A DNA stretch of 18,035 bases from Paracoccaceae bacterium (GTDB lineage: Bacteria > Pseudomonadota > Alphaproteobacteria > Rhodobacterales > Rhodobacteraceae), in NCBI GenBank assembly GCA_007131945.1, contig SLPP01000252.1:1-18035 (forward strand), in the 5' to 3' direction. The position numbers and the translations under genes were made by a program. The notes beneath the pieces were generated by a model. That model ran no database searches. It saw nothing but the letters and a program-made list of their open reading frames with translations, and was not told the DNA's origin. Positions 6,985-15,822 of this stretch are shown one piece after another; within the stretch, counting starts at the first letter, position 1, and every line of letters starts with the position of its first letter.

Positions 6985-7938
6985 ATGCTGAGCCGGACCG
7001 CCGCCAATCTCTACTGGCTCGCCCGCTACATGGAGCGGGCCGAGACCGCCGCGCGATTCCTCCAGGTCGGCGCCCGCATCGCGCTCGTGCCCAATACCGG
7101 TCACGGCTACCGCAACGAATGGGACGCGCTCCTGCGCGCCGCCGGCACCGCCGACGCCTTCGCCCGCAAGTACGGCGAGCCGATCCAGCGCAACATCGAG
7201 AGCCATCTCTTCTTCGATCACGACAACCCCTCCTCGGTCGCCGCCTGTCTGCGACGCGCGCGCGAAAACGGTCGGATCGTGCGCACCGCGCTCACCGCGC
7301 AGGTCTGGGACGCGCTCAACACCGCCTACCAGGAACTGCGCGAGCTCGAACGCACCCCGCGCGGCGAGCTGTCGATGGTGGCGCTGACCGACTGGACCAC
7401 GCGCACCACCGCGCTCGTGCGTGGCGCCATCGACGCCACGCAGCTCAGGAACGACAACTACGACTTCCTGCATCTCGGCTACCACCTGGAACGCGCCGAC
7501 AACACCGCCCGGCTTCTCGACGTGAAGTACTATGTCCTGCTGCCGCAGGTCGAATTCGTCGGCTCCGGGCTCGACAACTACCAGTGGATGACGCTCCTGC
7601 GCGCGATGTCGGCGCACCGGGCCTTCCACTGGGCCTATGGCGGCGAGGTCACCGCGGCGCGGATCGCGCATTTCCTGATCCTCAATCCGCAATGCCCGCG
7701 CGCGCTCATCACCTGCGTCGAGGGGATGAACGCCCATCTCGAACGCCTGGCGCGCGGCTACGGACGGCGCACGCCGGCGCAGTCGGCGGCACGACGGATG
7801 CTCGCCAAGCTCGCCGAGACCGAGGTCGAGGAGATCTTCGACGAGGGGCTGCACGAGTTTCTCTCGCGCTTCATCGACGAGGTCGGCGCCCTGGGCCAGA
7901 CGGTGCATGACAGCTATCTCAGCGGGGACGTGCGATGA
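6985..7938 (+). CDS. Alpha-E domain protein (COG2307 type) of the Anbu cluster
   Basis: A 317-residue, mostly helical protein of unknown biochemical role, almost always encoded beside the circularly permuted ATP-grasp protein. Recognised by its start, MLSRTAANLYWLARYMERAE, and by the HLERADNTARLLD and NPQCPRALITC stretches. The ATG at 6985 has no good Shine-Dalgarno, but family homology begins exactly there; the in-frame TTG at 6940 lies in the inverted repeat and is less likely. The stop overlaps the ATG of the transglutaminase gene by 4 bases, so the two are translationally linked. The 163-base gap from the ATP-grasp gene is unusually long for this pair and carries its own promoter-like signal. 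Partner or scaffold for the ATP-grasp enzyme is a reasonable guess, no more. Confidence 0.88.
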   Translation: MLSRTAANLYWLARYMERAETAARFLQVGARIALVPNTGHGYRNEWDALLRAAGTADAFARKYGEPIQRNIESHLFFDHDNPSSVAACLRRARENGRIVRTALTAQVWDALNTAYQELRELERTPRGELSMVALTDWTTRTTALVRGAIDATQLRNDNYDFLHLGYHLERADNTARLLDVKYYVLLPQVEFVGSGLDNYQWMTLLRAMSAHRAFHWAYGGEVTAARIAHFLILNPQCPRALITCVEGMNAHLERLARGYGRRTPAQSAARRMLAKLAETEVEEIFDEGLHEFLSRFIDEVGALGQTVHDSYLSGDVR

Positions 7939-8741
7939 AGCTGAAGGTCGATCACGTCACCCGCTACCACTACGACCACCCGGTACGCGGCGTCGTGCAG
8001 AGCCACCGGCTGATCCCCTCGCGCTTCACCGGCCAGCGCGTGCAGAAATGGGACGTTACCGTCTCGGGCGGGATCAAGGGCGGCGGCTTCCGCGACGGCG
8101 GGGGCGACTGGGTGCAGGCATGGTCGGTGCCGGGCCCGGTCTCGGAGATCAGCGTTCGCGTGCAGGGGATCGTCGAGACCAAGGACCTCGCCGGCGTCCT
8201 GCAGCGTCACCGCGAGGTGATCCCGCCCGTCGCCTGGCTGCGCCCCACCGCGCCGACGCGGGTCGATGCGGCGCTCGCCGATCTGGGACATTCGGTCAGC
8301 GCCGACGACACGCTGGCGCTCGCCCATGCGCTTTCCGGCGCCGTCGCTGACGCCATCGCCTACCGCCCCGGCGCGACCCATGCCCACACGACGGCCGCCG
8401 AGGCGCTGGCCCTGGGCGAGGGGGTCTGCCAGGATCACGCGCATGCGCTCATCGCCTGCGCGCGCGTGCGCGACCTGCCGGCGCGCTATGTCTCGGGCTA
8501 CCTCTTCGCCAGCGAGGACGACACCCCGCACGAGGCGGCGCATGCCTGGGCCGAGATCTGGGTCGAGGGGCTGGGCTGGGTCGGTTTCGACCCGTCGAAC
8601 CGCTGCTGCCCGGACGAACGCTACATCCGCCTCGGCGCCGGCGCGGACGCGCGCGAGGCCGCCCCGATTCGCGGCATCGCCCGCGGCAACGGTCTGGAAA
8701 GCCTCGACGTCACCGTTGCGGTCGATGCGGTGCAGCAATAG
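7935..8741 (+). CDS. Transglutaminase-like cysteine protease of the Anbu cluster
   Basis: Papain-fold enzyme expected to cleave or transfer amide bonds. The 268-residue product has an N-terminal bacterial transglutaminase-associated domain (MKLKVDHVTRYHYDHPV, then VQSHRLIPS) and a catalytic core with the triad Cys165 (GEGVCQDHAH), His203 (HAWAEIW) and Asp219 (GWVGFDPSN). No signal peptide or membrane segment is seen, so it should act in the cytoplasm alongside the ATP-grasp and Anbu proteins. It begins in an ATGA overlap with the alpha-E gene and ends 31 bases before Anbu. It is predicted to process a peptide or tag built by the ATP-grasp enzyme, or its conjugates. That is inference from context and has not been shown. 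Confidence 0.9.
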   Translation: MKLKVDHVTRYHYDHPVRGVVQSHRLIPSRFTGQRVQKWDVTVSGGIKGGGFRDGGGDWVQAWSVPGPVSEISVRVQGIVETKDLAGVLQRHREVIPPVAWLRPTAPTRVDAALADLGHSVSADDTLALAHALSGAVADAIAYRPGATHAHTTAAEALALGEGVCQDHAHALIACARVRDLPARYVSGYLFASEDDTPHEAAHAWAEIWVEGLGWVGFDPSNRCCPDERYIRLGAGADAREAAPIRGIARGNGLESLDVTVAVDAVQQ

Positions 8742-8772
8742 ACAGGGGCTTGATTCGCCCCGGAGATCTGCC

Positions 8773-9498
8773 ATGACCTACTGCGTCGGACTGCGCCTCG
8801 ATGCCGGCCTCGTGCTGCTGTCAGACACCCGCACCAATGCCGGCGTCGACAATATCGCCGTCTATCGGAAGATGTACCTCTATGAGGATCCGGGCGAGCG
8901 CGTTATCGTCCTTCTCGCCGCTGGCAGCCTCTCGGTCACCCAGACCACGATCGCCAAGCTGCAGGAAGCCATCGACGACCCCGACGCGACCGAGGCGACC
9001 TCGATCATGAAGGCGCATACGATGCTGGACGTGGCCGAGATCATCGGCAACCAGCTTTCCGAGGTGCGCCGCGACATTGACGAGAAGCTTGCCCCGCTGG
9101 GCCAGAACGCCGCGGCCAGCATGCTGGTCGCGGGCCAGCGCCGTGGCGGCGCGATGCGGCTTTTCCTGGTCTATGGCGAGGGCAATTTCATCGAGGCGAC
9201 GGAGGACACGCCGTTTCTTCAGATCGGCGAGCACAAGTATGGCAAGCCGATCCTCGACCGGGTGGTACGGCGCGAGACCCTGCTTCTCGATGGCAAGAAG
9301 GCGGCGCTTCTGTCGATGGACTCGACCCTGCGCTCGAATCTCTCTGTCGGCATGCCGCTCGACCTCTGCCTGATCGATCGCGACGCCTGGCGCGTTGGCG
9401 AGTATCGCCGCATCGAGGCTGGCGACGAGCAGTTCCGGGCGATGTCCGAAGCCTGGTCGAACGCCCTGCGCGAAGCCTTCCGGAAGATATCGGTCTGA
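8773..9498 (+). CDS. Anbu, proteasome beta-subunit-like Thr hydrolase
   Basis: Member of the Ntn-hydrolase proteasome family (COG3484, ancestral beta subunit), known from crystal structures to form open-ended helical or lock-washer assemblies. The 241-residue product begins MTYCVGLRLD; removal of Met1 would expose the nucleophilic Thr2. Active-site positions are kept: Asp18 in SDTRTNAGVD and Lys33 in YRKM match Asp17 and Lys33 of proteasome beta subunits, and SMDSTLRS (181-188) holds the usual later Asp/Ser pair. Length is normal for the family and no propeptide is encoded. GGAG at 8762-8765 lies 7 bases before the ATG. No unfoldase such as HslU or Mpa is encoded nearby, in contrast to hslVU. 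It closes the four-gene cluster, and its substrates are unknown. Confidence 0.93.
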   Translation: MTYCVGLRLDAGLVLLSDTRTNAGVDNIAVYRKMYLYEDPGERVIVLLAAGSLSVTQTTIAKLQEAIDDPDATEATSIMKAHTMLDVAEIIGNQLSEVRRDIDEKLAPLGQNAAASMLVAGQRRGGAMRLFLVYGEGNFIEATEDTPFLQIGEHKYGKPILDRVVRRETLLLDGKKAALLSMDSTLRSNLSVGMPLDLCLIDRDAWRVGEYRRIEAGDEQFRAMSEAWSNALREAFRKISV

Positions 9499-9691
9499 CG
9501 CCGTCTCGTTTGGCGTGTACGGACCGACAAGACACAACACCTAGATGTGAAACCGCTTTCCGGGGCGATTATCTGCGTGACAAAGACGCGGGGCTGCGCT
9601 AAGAGCCGCGCTCAAGGGGGCCCGGATGACAGCAGAGAAGCAACCCGTTGATTCAGATGCCGTCACCCGCCAGAGTAATGGGGATGTGCTG

Positions 9692-10114
9692 ATGAAACCC
9701 GAAATTTTCCTTCCCGACGATTACCGCCCGGCCGAGGGCGAGCCGTTCATGAACGAGCGCCAGCTGGAGTATTTCCGGCGAAAGCTCCTCGCCTGGAAGG
9801 AAGAGATCCTGAACGGCTCCAAGGAGACGCTGGCCGGGCTCGCCAACGGCACGCGCAACCTGCCCGACATGGCCGACCGCGCCTCGGAAGAGACCGACCG
9901 CGCGCTCGAGCTGCGCACCCGCGACCGGCAGCGCAAGCTGGTGGCCAAGATCGACGCGGCGCTGCGGCGGATCGAGAACGGTGAATTCGGCTATTGCGAG
10001 GTCACCGGCGAGCCGATCTCGCTCAAGCGGCTGGATGCGCGACCGATCGCGACCATGACGCTGGAAGCGCAGGAAAAGCACGAACGGCGCGAACGCGTGC
10101 ATCGCGACAGCTGA
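9692..10114 (+). CDS. dksA: DksA-type RNA polymerase-binding regulator lacking the four-Cys zinc site
   Basis: Binds the RNA polymerase secondary channel and tunes promoter activity, usually with ppGpp. The 140-residue product has the coiled coil (about 25-95) with the tip motif DMADRA, giving Asp59, Asp62 and Ala64, the counterparts of E. coli Asp71, Asp74 and Ala76. The globular domain reads GYCEVTGEPISLKRLDARPIA and has only one cysteine, Cys102, where E. coli has four zinc-binding ones. This form is known from Rhodobacter sphaeroides, where it still acts like DksA. The start is uncertain: an in-frame ATG at 9626 with AAGGGGG upstream would add 22 residues of unfamiliar sequence, while homology begins at MKPEIFLPDDYRP, with GGGGA 7 bases before it. 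A strong terminator follows, so it is probably transcribed alone. Confidence 0.88.
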   Translation: MKPEIFLPDDYRPAEGEPFMNERQLEYFRRKLLAWKEEILNGSKETLAGLANGTRNLPDMADRASEETDRALELRTRDRQRKLVAKIDAALRRIENGEFGYCEVTGEPISLKRLDARPIATMTLEAQEKHERRERVHRDS

Positions 10115-10140
10115 GCCCGTCCGTGCCGTCGCTCCCATCG

Positions 10141-10172
10141 CGCCGCGCCCGACGGGTGCGGCGTTTCGATTT
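10141..10172 (+). terminator. Strong intrinsic terminator of dksA
   Basis: CGCCGCGCCC (10141-10150), loop GAC, GGGTGCGGCG (10154-10163) make a 10-pair stem with one G-U pair, followed by TTTCGATTT. It starts 26 bases after the dksA stop and is the best-formed terminator in the window. Confidence 0.85.
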
Positions 10173-10204
10173 GTCAGCGGCCCGCCAGTGATCGCAGCAT
10201 CAGG

Positions 10205-11407
10205 ATGAACGACCCGCGCCCGATCCCGACACCGTCCGATCCACCCGCCGCGCTCGCCGGGTTGCGGGCGACCGTGATCGGGGCCGGTATCGGCGGGCTC
10301 GCCGCGGCCGCTGCGCTTTGCCGGCGTGGCGCCGAGGTCGCGGTCCTGGAACAGTCGCCCGAGATCACCGAAGTCGGCGCCGGCCTGCAGATCAGCCCGA
10401 ACGGCGCGCGCGTCCTGGCGGCGCTCGGGCTTGATCCGGCAGCGCTTGGTGACCGGGCCGAGGCGCTCGAGCTGCGCGATCATCGCGGGCGGCTGGTCAC
10501 GCGCATGGACCTGCCCGCCGCGCCCGGCTTCTTCCTCTGCCATCGCGCCGATCTGATCGTCGGGCTCGAGGCCGCAGCGCGGGACGCCGGCGCCGGCGTG
10601 CAGCTTCTTCAGCGCGTCGCCGCGGTCGAGTTGAACGACCGGGTCGCGGCGCGGATGCGCACCGGCGCGCGGCTGGAAGCGGGGTTGCTCATCGGCGCCG
10701 ACGGCGTGCATTCGGTACTGCGGCCGGTGCTGAACGGCGCGTCGCGACCTTTCTTCACCGGCCAGGTCGCCTGGCGCGCGACGGTCCCTGGCGATGGCGC
10801 GGCTCCGGTCGTGCAGGTCTTCATGGGGCCGGGGCGGCATCTGGTCAGCTACCCGCTGCGCGGCGGCGGGCTGCGCAACATCGTCGCGGTCGAGGAACGT
10901 CGCGAATGGGCGGCCGAGGGCTGGAACCATGCCGACGACCCGGCGGCGCTACGCGCCGCCTTCGCGGGGTTCGGCGGGCCGGTGCCCGGCTGGCTCGCGG
11001 CGATCGAAAGCCCCTGGCTCTGGGGGCTCTTCCGCCACCAGGTCGCGCGGCACTGGCATGACGGGCGCGGCCGGGCGGTGATCCTGGGCGATGCCGCGCA
11101 TGCGACGCTGCCCTTTCTCGCCCAGGGTGCGAACATGGCGCTGGAGGATGCCTGGGTGCTCGCCGCGGCGCTCGCGGCGCGGCCCGACGACGCGGCCGGG
11201 GCGCTTGCGGCGTACCAGGCGCGCCGGGCGCGCCGCTGCCGCGCGATCGTCGTCGCCGCCGACCGCAACGCCCGCGCCTACCATTTGCGCGCACCGATCG
11301 CGCGGGTCGGACATGCGCTCCTGCGGCTTGCCGGACGGATCGCGCCGGGCCTGGTGCTGGGGCGTTTCGCCTGGGTGCACGGCCACGACGTGACCCGCGA
11401 CGGCTGA
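10205..11407 (+). CDS. FAD-dependent monooxygenase, salicylate-hydroxylase-like (group A)
   Basis: Flavoprotein expected to hydroxylate an aromatic or similar ring using NAD(P)H and oxygen. The 400-residue product has the Rossmann motif GAGIGG (26-31) ending in an acidic VLEQ strand, the GADGVHSVLR motif with Asp166-Gly167, and the FAD ribityl-binding GDAAHA (295-300) followed by PFLAQGANMALEDA. GAGLQISPNGARVLAALGL is typical of the salicylate 1-hydroxylase and 3-hydroxybenzoate 6-hydroxylase branch. The end, WVHGHDVT, is common in alphaproteobacterial members. No ring-cleavage or aromatic-transport gene is nearby, so the substrate cannot be named. The dksA terminator lies just upstream, so it needs its own promoter; TTGTCA at 10171 is the only -35-like match, with no good -10. 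Only a short AGG precedes the ATG. Confidence 0.85.
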   Translation: MNDPRPIPTPSDPPAALAGLRATVIGAGIGGLAAAAALCRRGAEVAVLEQSPEITEVGAGLQISPNGARVLAALGLDPAALGDRAEALELRDHRGRLVTRMDLPAAPGFFLCHRADLIVGLEAAARDAGAGVQLLQRVAAVELNDRVAARMRTGARLEAGLLIGADGVHSVLRPVLNGASRPFFTGQVAWRATVPGDGAAPVVQVFMGPGRHLVSYPLRGGGLRNIVAVEERREWAAEGWNHADDPAALRAAFAGFGGPVPGWLAAIESPWLWGLFRHQVARHWHDGRGRAVILGDAAHATLPFLAQGANMALEDAWVLAAALAARPDDAAGALAAYQARRARRCRAIVVAADRNARAYHLRAPIARVGHALLRLAGRIAPGLVLGRFAWVHGHDVTRDG

Positions 11408-11433
11408 AAGCCTGCCGATGACGGGCGCGCGGC

Positions 11434-11458
11434 GGCGACCCCCATCGAGGGGGTCGCC
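11434..11458. terminator. Bidirectional GC-rich hairpin between convergent genes
   Basis: GGCGACCCCC (11434-11443), loop ATCGA, GGGGGTCGCC (11449-11458): a perfect 10-pair stem lying between the stops of the monooxygenase and the exonuclease gene. There is no T run on either side, so termination may be weak or Rho-assisted. Confidence 0.6.
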
Positions 11459-11464
11459 ACCGCC

Positions 11465-11479
11465 GGGGGCTGCGCCCCC
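11465..11479. repeat. Second GC palindrome, REP-like
   Basis: GGGGGC (11465-11470), TGC, GCCCCC (11474-11479) follows 6 bases after the larger hairpin. GGGGGCTNNGCCCCC-type palindromes are widespread between genes in Rhodobacterales and often sit at convergent gene ends. Paired with the first hairpin, it may be a repeat unit as well as a terminator. Confidence 0.5.
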
Positions 11480-11488
11480 GCGCCCGGC

Positions 11489-12265
11489 TCAGAGGTCGAG
11501 CGCGATCCAGACCGGCGTGTGGTCCGAGGGTTTTTCCCAGTCCCGCGGCGCGGTCTCGATCCAGGCATCTGTCAGCCGGTCGGCGGCCTGCGGCGAGAGC
11601 AGCAGATGGTCGATGCGGATACCGTCATCGCGCTGCCGCGCCGCGCCCTGATAGTCCCAGAAGCTGTACTGCCCCGGCCCCGGATGGCGCAGGCGCAGCG
11701 CGTCGTAGAACCCCAGCGCCTCGATGCGGCGGAAGGCGGCGCGGCTTTCGGGGAAGTAGAGCGCGTCCTTCACCCACGCCTCCGGCCGCGCGGCGTCGAT
11801 CGGCTGCGGGATGACGTTCCAGTCGCCCGCCAGCACCACCGGCGCCTCGCTCGTCAGCAGGTCGCGGGCGCGGTCGCGCAGGCGCGCCATCCAGGCGAGC
11901 TTGTAGTCGAACTTGGGCCCCGGCGCCGGGTTGCCGTTGGGCAGGTAGAGCCCGCAAATGCGCAGCCCGGTGCCTTCGACCACGGCCTCGATCCAGCGCG
12001 CCTGGTCGTCGCCGTCGTCCCCCGGCAGGCCGCGCCTGACATCGGTCACGGGTGCCCGCGACAGGATCGCGACGCCGTTGAAGCCCTTCTGGCCATGGAC
12101 CTCCAGCCGATAGCCGCGGCTCTCGATCAACTCGCGGGGGAAGGTTTCGTCGGTGGACTTGACTTCCTGCAGGACCGCGATATCGGGCGCGCTTTCATCG
12201 AGCCAGCGCTCCAGCACGGCCGCCCGCGCCTTGATGCCGTTGATGTTGAACGTCGCGATCTTCAT
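11489..12265 (-). CDS. xthA: Exodeoxyribonuclease III (AP endonuclease family)
   Basis: Cleaves DNA at abasic sites and degrades 3' ends during base excision repair. The 258-residue product begins MKIATFNINGIKAR, the family start, and holds the catalytic set in order: Asn7, Glu34 (LQEVKS), Tyr107 (GLYLPNGNP), Asp148 and Asn150 (GDWNV), the RIDHLLLS Asp, and Asp248-His249 (SDHTP) near the end. These lie within a few positions of E. coli ExoIII. A longer frame exists upstream, but GAGGGG just before the ATG at 12265 and the homology fix the start. It lies 7 bases after trpE on the same strand and is probably co-transcribed with it. Its 3' end faces the monooxygenase gene. Confidence 0.93.
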   Translation of the reverse strand: MKIATFNINGIKARAAVLERWLDESAPDIAVLQEVKSTDETFPRELIESRGYRLEVHGQKGFNGVAILSRAPVTDVRRGLPGDDGDDQARWIEAVVEGTGLRICGLYLPNGNPAPGPKFDYKLAWMARLRDRARDLLTSEAPVVLAGDWNVIPQPIDAARPEAWVKDALYFPESRAAFRRIEALGFYDALRLRHPGPGQYSFWDYQGAARQRDDGIRIDHLLLSPQAADRLTDAWIETAPRDWEKPSDHTPVWIALDL

Positions 12266-12272
12266 GGGCCCC

Positions 12273-13790
<1,518 letters not shown>

Positions 13791-13803
13791 CGGCGGCCTG
13801 CGC

Positions 13804-15678
13804 TCAGCGGAAGTTGGCGTGTACCGCTTCGATGGCGGCCTGGTTGAGCGAGATCCCCGCCTCGCGTTCGAGAGCGCGGGCGAAATAGGCGAAGACGTCC
13901 TGCGCCAGCGCGGCGCCGATCTGGTCGTCGATCGCGGAGATGAGTTGCCGGGTCTGCGCGTCCTCCGTGTCGGGATCGAGGCGGTCGGTGACCACGCCCA
14001 TCAGCACCGCCGCGCCCCGCGGATGCATGACCGGCTCGCCAGGCTCGGCGGCGAAGAGTTCCTCGAGCAGATCGCCGGGCATATCCGGCAGGCGGTCGAG
14101 CCGGGTGATCGCCTCGAACCGGTCCGGCGCGAGCCCGGTCGCCTCGGCGAAGGCGTCGACCCCCTGGCCGGCGAGTTCGGCGCGCATCGCCCCGGCCTGC
14201 TCCATCAGCCGTTCGGCCACCAGCGCGGCGCGCGCGCCCGCTTCGGCCTCGTTGCGTATCTCGGCCAGTGGCCGCGGGGTCGGTGGCGTGACGCCGTCGA
14301 GCCGCAGCGCGAAAAGCCCGCCATCGGAGAGCGCGATCATCTCGGGAAAGTCGCCCTCGCGGGCCTCGCGGGCCGCGGCGCGGAACTCGGTATAGGCGGC
14401 GATCCCCTCGCTCTCGCCGGCCGACCAGTCGATGCGGCCGAGCTCCAGCGCGGTTTCCTGGGCCAGATCCTCGAGCGTCGCGCCGCCGGCGAGCAGGTCC
14501 TCGTAGAGGTCGAAATCGTCGGCGATGATGCGCCGGGCGCGATCGGCGGCCAGCTCGTCGCGCAGCTCGGGCATCGCCTCCTCGAAGGTGACTTCCTGCG
14601 CACTCAGGATCGCGTTCATCCGGAAAAGCGCCGGCCCGACCGGGCTGGGATGCGGTCCGGTCACCGCGCCGGGTTCCTCGAGCGCGAAGACCGCTTCCCC
14701 CGCCGCGCCGAGTTGCTCGCGCGACACGTCGCCCATGTCGGTGTCCTCGAGATCGAGCCCGCGCTCGGCGACCAGGTCCTCGAATTCGGTCGTGCCCTCC
14801 TCGAGCCGCGCCATCGCCGCCGCCGCCGCCGCCTCGTCGGGAAAGACCAGCCGCTCGACTAGCCGGCGCTCGGGCTGCACGAAGTCGGGCAGGCGCGACT
14901 GGTAGAGCGTGCGCAGCGCCGCCTCCTCGATCTCGATCTCGTCGTAGATCATCGGCGGCGCGATCCAGGCATAGGTCACGTGGCGGATCTCGGGCGCCGT
15001 GAAGCGCTCGATATTCGCCTCGTAATAGGCCTCCACCTGCGCCGCGTCCGGCGCGCCGACCGGTTCCTCCAGCATCTCCTCGGTCAGGGTGAAGACGGCA
15101 AACGAATGGCGCGTGGCATAGTAGTCGAGTAGCGTCGCGCGCAGGTTCGCCGGCGTGTCGACCGCGCCCGAGGTCGCCGCCTGCAGGATGCCGCGCGCGG
15201 TCTCGCGGCGCAGCTCGTCCTCGAATTCGCGCGGGCTCATGTTCACGTTCTGCAGCGCGAAGCGATAGGCCTCGCGGTCGAATTCGCCGCCCGGTCCGCG
15301 GAAGGCGGAGATCTGGGTGATCGCGCGGGTGACGTTCTCGTCGCCCAGCGAGAGGCCGATCCGCGCCGCCTCGGCATCGAGCGCGGCCTGCGCCACCAGC
15401 CGCGCCCGCACCATCTGGTCGAGCCCCATCGCCTGGATCTGCGCAAAGCTCATCGCCTGGCCGGTCTGCTGCTGGAAGCCGCGAATCTCCTGCTGCAGCG
15501 CGCGGGCGTAGCTGTCGACGGTGATCTCCTGCCCGCCGACCGAGCCGATCGCGCGCACCCGCTGGCCGAGGAAGCCGTCGATCCCGAAGCCCGCGAGCCC
15601 GAGGACCAGGAGGCCCATCAGGATCCAGACGAAGATGTTCTGCTTGCTCTTCGGCTTCGTCTTCTGCTCTTTGGCCAT
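13804..15678 (-). CDS. PpiD/SurA-type membrane-anchored peptidyl-prolyl isomerase-like foldase
   Basis: Helps outer-membrane and periplasmic proteins fold after leaving the Sec channel. The 624-residue product has a Lys-rich cytoplasmic tail (MAKEQKTKPKSKQN), one membrane segment at about 15-37, and then a long periplasmic region, the PpiD layout. A SurA_N-like chaperone region follows (QEITVDSYARALQQEI, NMSPREFEDELRRE). A parvulin-like region around 265-360 (RLVFPDEAAAAA, FEDLVAERG) lacks the clear HIL and active-site residues of working parvulins, so isomerase activity is doubtful. Length agrees with PpiD (about 620). The rest is rich in Ala and Glu. It starts 144 bases after the EF-G-like gene and leads into trpE with a 13-base gap. 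Chaperone work without isomerase activity is my reading. Confidence 0.85.
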   Translation of the reverse strand: MAKEQKTKPKSKQNIFVWILMGLLVLGLAGFGIDGFLGQRVRAIGSVGGQEITVDSYARALQQEIRGFQQQTGQAMSFAQIQAMGLDQMVRARLVAQAALDAEAARIGLSLGDENVTRAITQISAFRGPGGEFDREAYRFALQNVNMSPREFEDELRRETARGILQAATSGAVDTPANLRATLLDYYATRHSFAVFTLTEEMLEEPVGAPDAAQVEAYYEANIERFTAPEIRHVTYAWIAPPMIYDEIEIEEAALRTLYQSRLPDFVQPERRLVERLVFPDEAAAAAAMARLEEGTTEFEDLVAERGLDLEDTDMGDVSREQLGAAGEAVFALEEPGAVTGPHPSPVGPALFRMNAILSAQEVTFEEAMPELRDELAADRARRIIADDFDLYEDLLAGGATLEDLAQETALELGRIDWSAGESEGIAAYTEFRAAAREAREGDFPEMIALSDGGLFALRLDGVTPPTPRPLAEIRNEAEAGARAALVAERLMEQAGAMRAELAGQGVDAFAEATGLAPDRFEAITRLDRLPDMPGDLLEELFAAEPGEPVMHPRGAAVLMGVVTDRLDPDTEDAQTRQLISAIDDQIGAALAQDVFAYFARALEREAGISLNQAAIEAVHANFR

Positions 15679-15713
15679 GCGGCGCGCCTTTCGGGCAATG
15701 CGAATGCGGCCTC

Positions 15714-15742
15714 TGTGTAAGGGCAGCGGCGCGGCGGGGCAA
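15714..15742 (-). promoter_or_regulatory. Possible promoter of the ppiD-trpE-xthA unit
   Basis: On the minus strand TTGCCC (15742-15737) and TACACA (15719-15714) are 17 bases apart, matching consensus at 4 and 3 of 6 positions. TTGCC-type -35 hexamers are accepted in this group of bacteria. It is the best candidate in the gap after the EF-G-like gene. Confidence 0.28.
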
Positions 15743-15748
15743 GCGGAT

Positions 15749-15769
15749 AGCCCCGGCCATGGCGGGGCT
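15749..15769 (-). terminator. Hairpin in the gap between the EF-G-like and PpiD-like genes
   Basis: AGCCCCG (15749-15755) and CGGGGCT (15763-15769) pair perfectly around a 7-base centre that overlaps the palindrome GCCATGGC. No T run follows on the minus strand, so it could be a second terminator stem or an operator next to the predicted ppiD promoter. Confidence 0.35.
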
Positions 15770-15789
15770 GTGAAGGCATGCGAAGGGCG

Positions 15790-15812
15790 CGCCCGGCTTC
15801 CGCGTCCGGGCG
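15790..15812 (-). terminator. Probable terminator hairpin of the EF-G-like gene
   Basis: CGCCCGG and CCGGGCG form a 7-pair stem with a 9-base loop, beginning about 10 bases after the stop of the minus-strand gene. The sequence beyond is C-rich without a T run, so termination is likely weak or Rho-dependent. Confidence 0.45.
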
Positions 15813-15822
15813 TCTGACAGGC

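Noticed and set aside
5379..7007. 542-codon open frame on the minus strand opposite the ATP-grasp gene
   Set aside because: A shadow frame from high GC content: rich in Arg, His, Asp and Gly, without known motifs, and opposite a well-recognised protein family.
8745..8761. GGGGC / GCCCC hairpin between the transglutaminase and Anbu genes
   Set aside because: Only 5 pairs with a 7-base loop and no T run; expected by chance at this GC content, although it does adjoin the Anbu ribosome-binding site.
8266..8772. Upstream in-frame extension of Anbu reaching into the transglutaminase gene
   Set aside because: It is Arg/Pro/Ser-rich shadow sequence overlapping the transglutaminase catalytic core. 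The Anbu start at 8773 has a good Shine-Dalgarno and places Thr at position 2.
9498..9516. ACGCC / GGCGT stem after Anbu as a terminator
   Set aside because: Five pairs, a 9-base loop and no T run; too weak to call. The 9499-9691 gap must contain the dksA promoter, but I see no convincing hexamer pair.
10205..11407. Specific call as salicylate hydroxylase
   Set aside because: The fold and motifs fit group A flavin monooxygenases in general; no aromatic-degradation neighbours support a named substrate.
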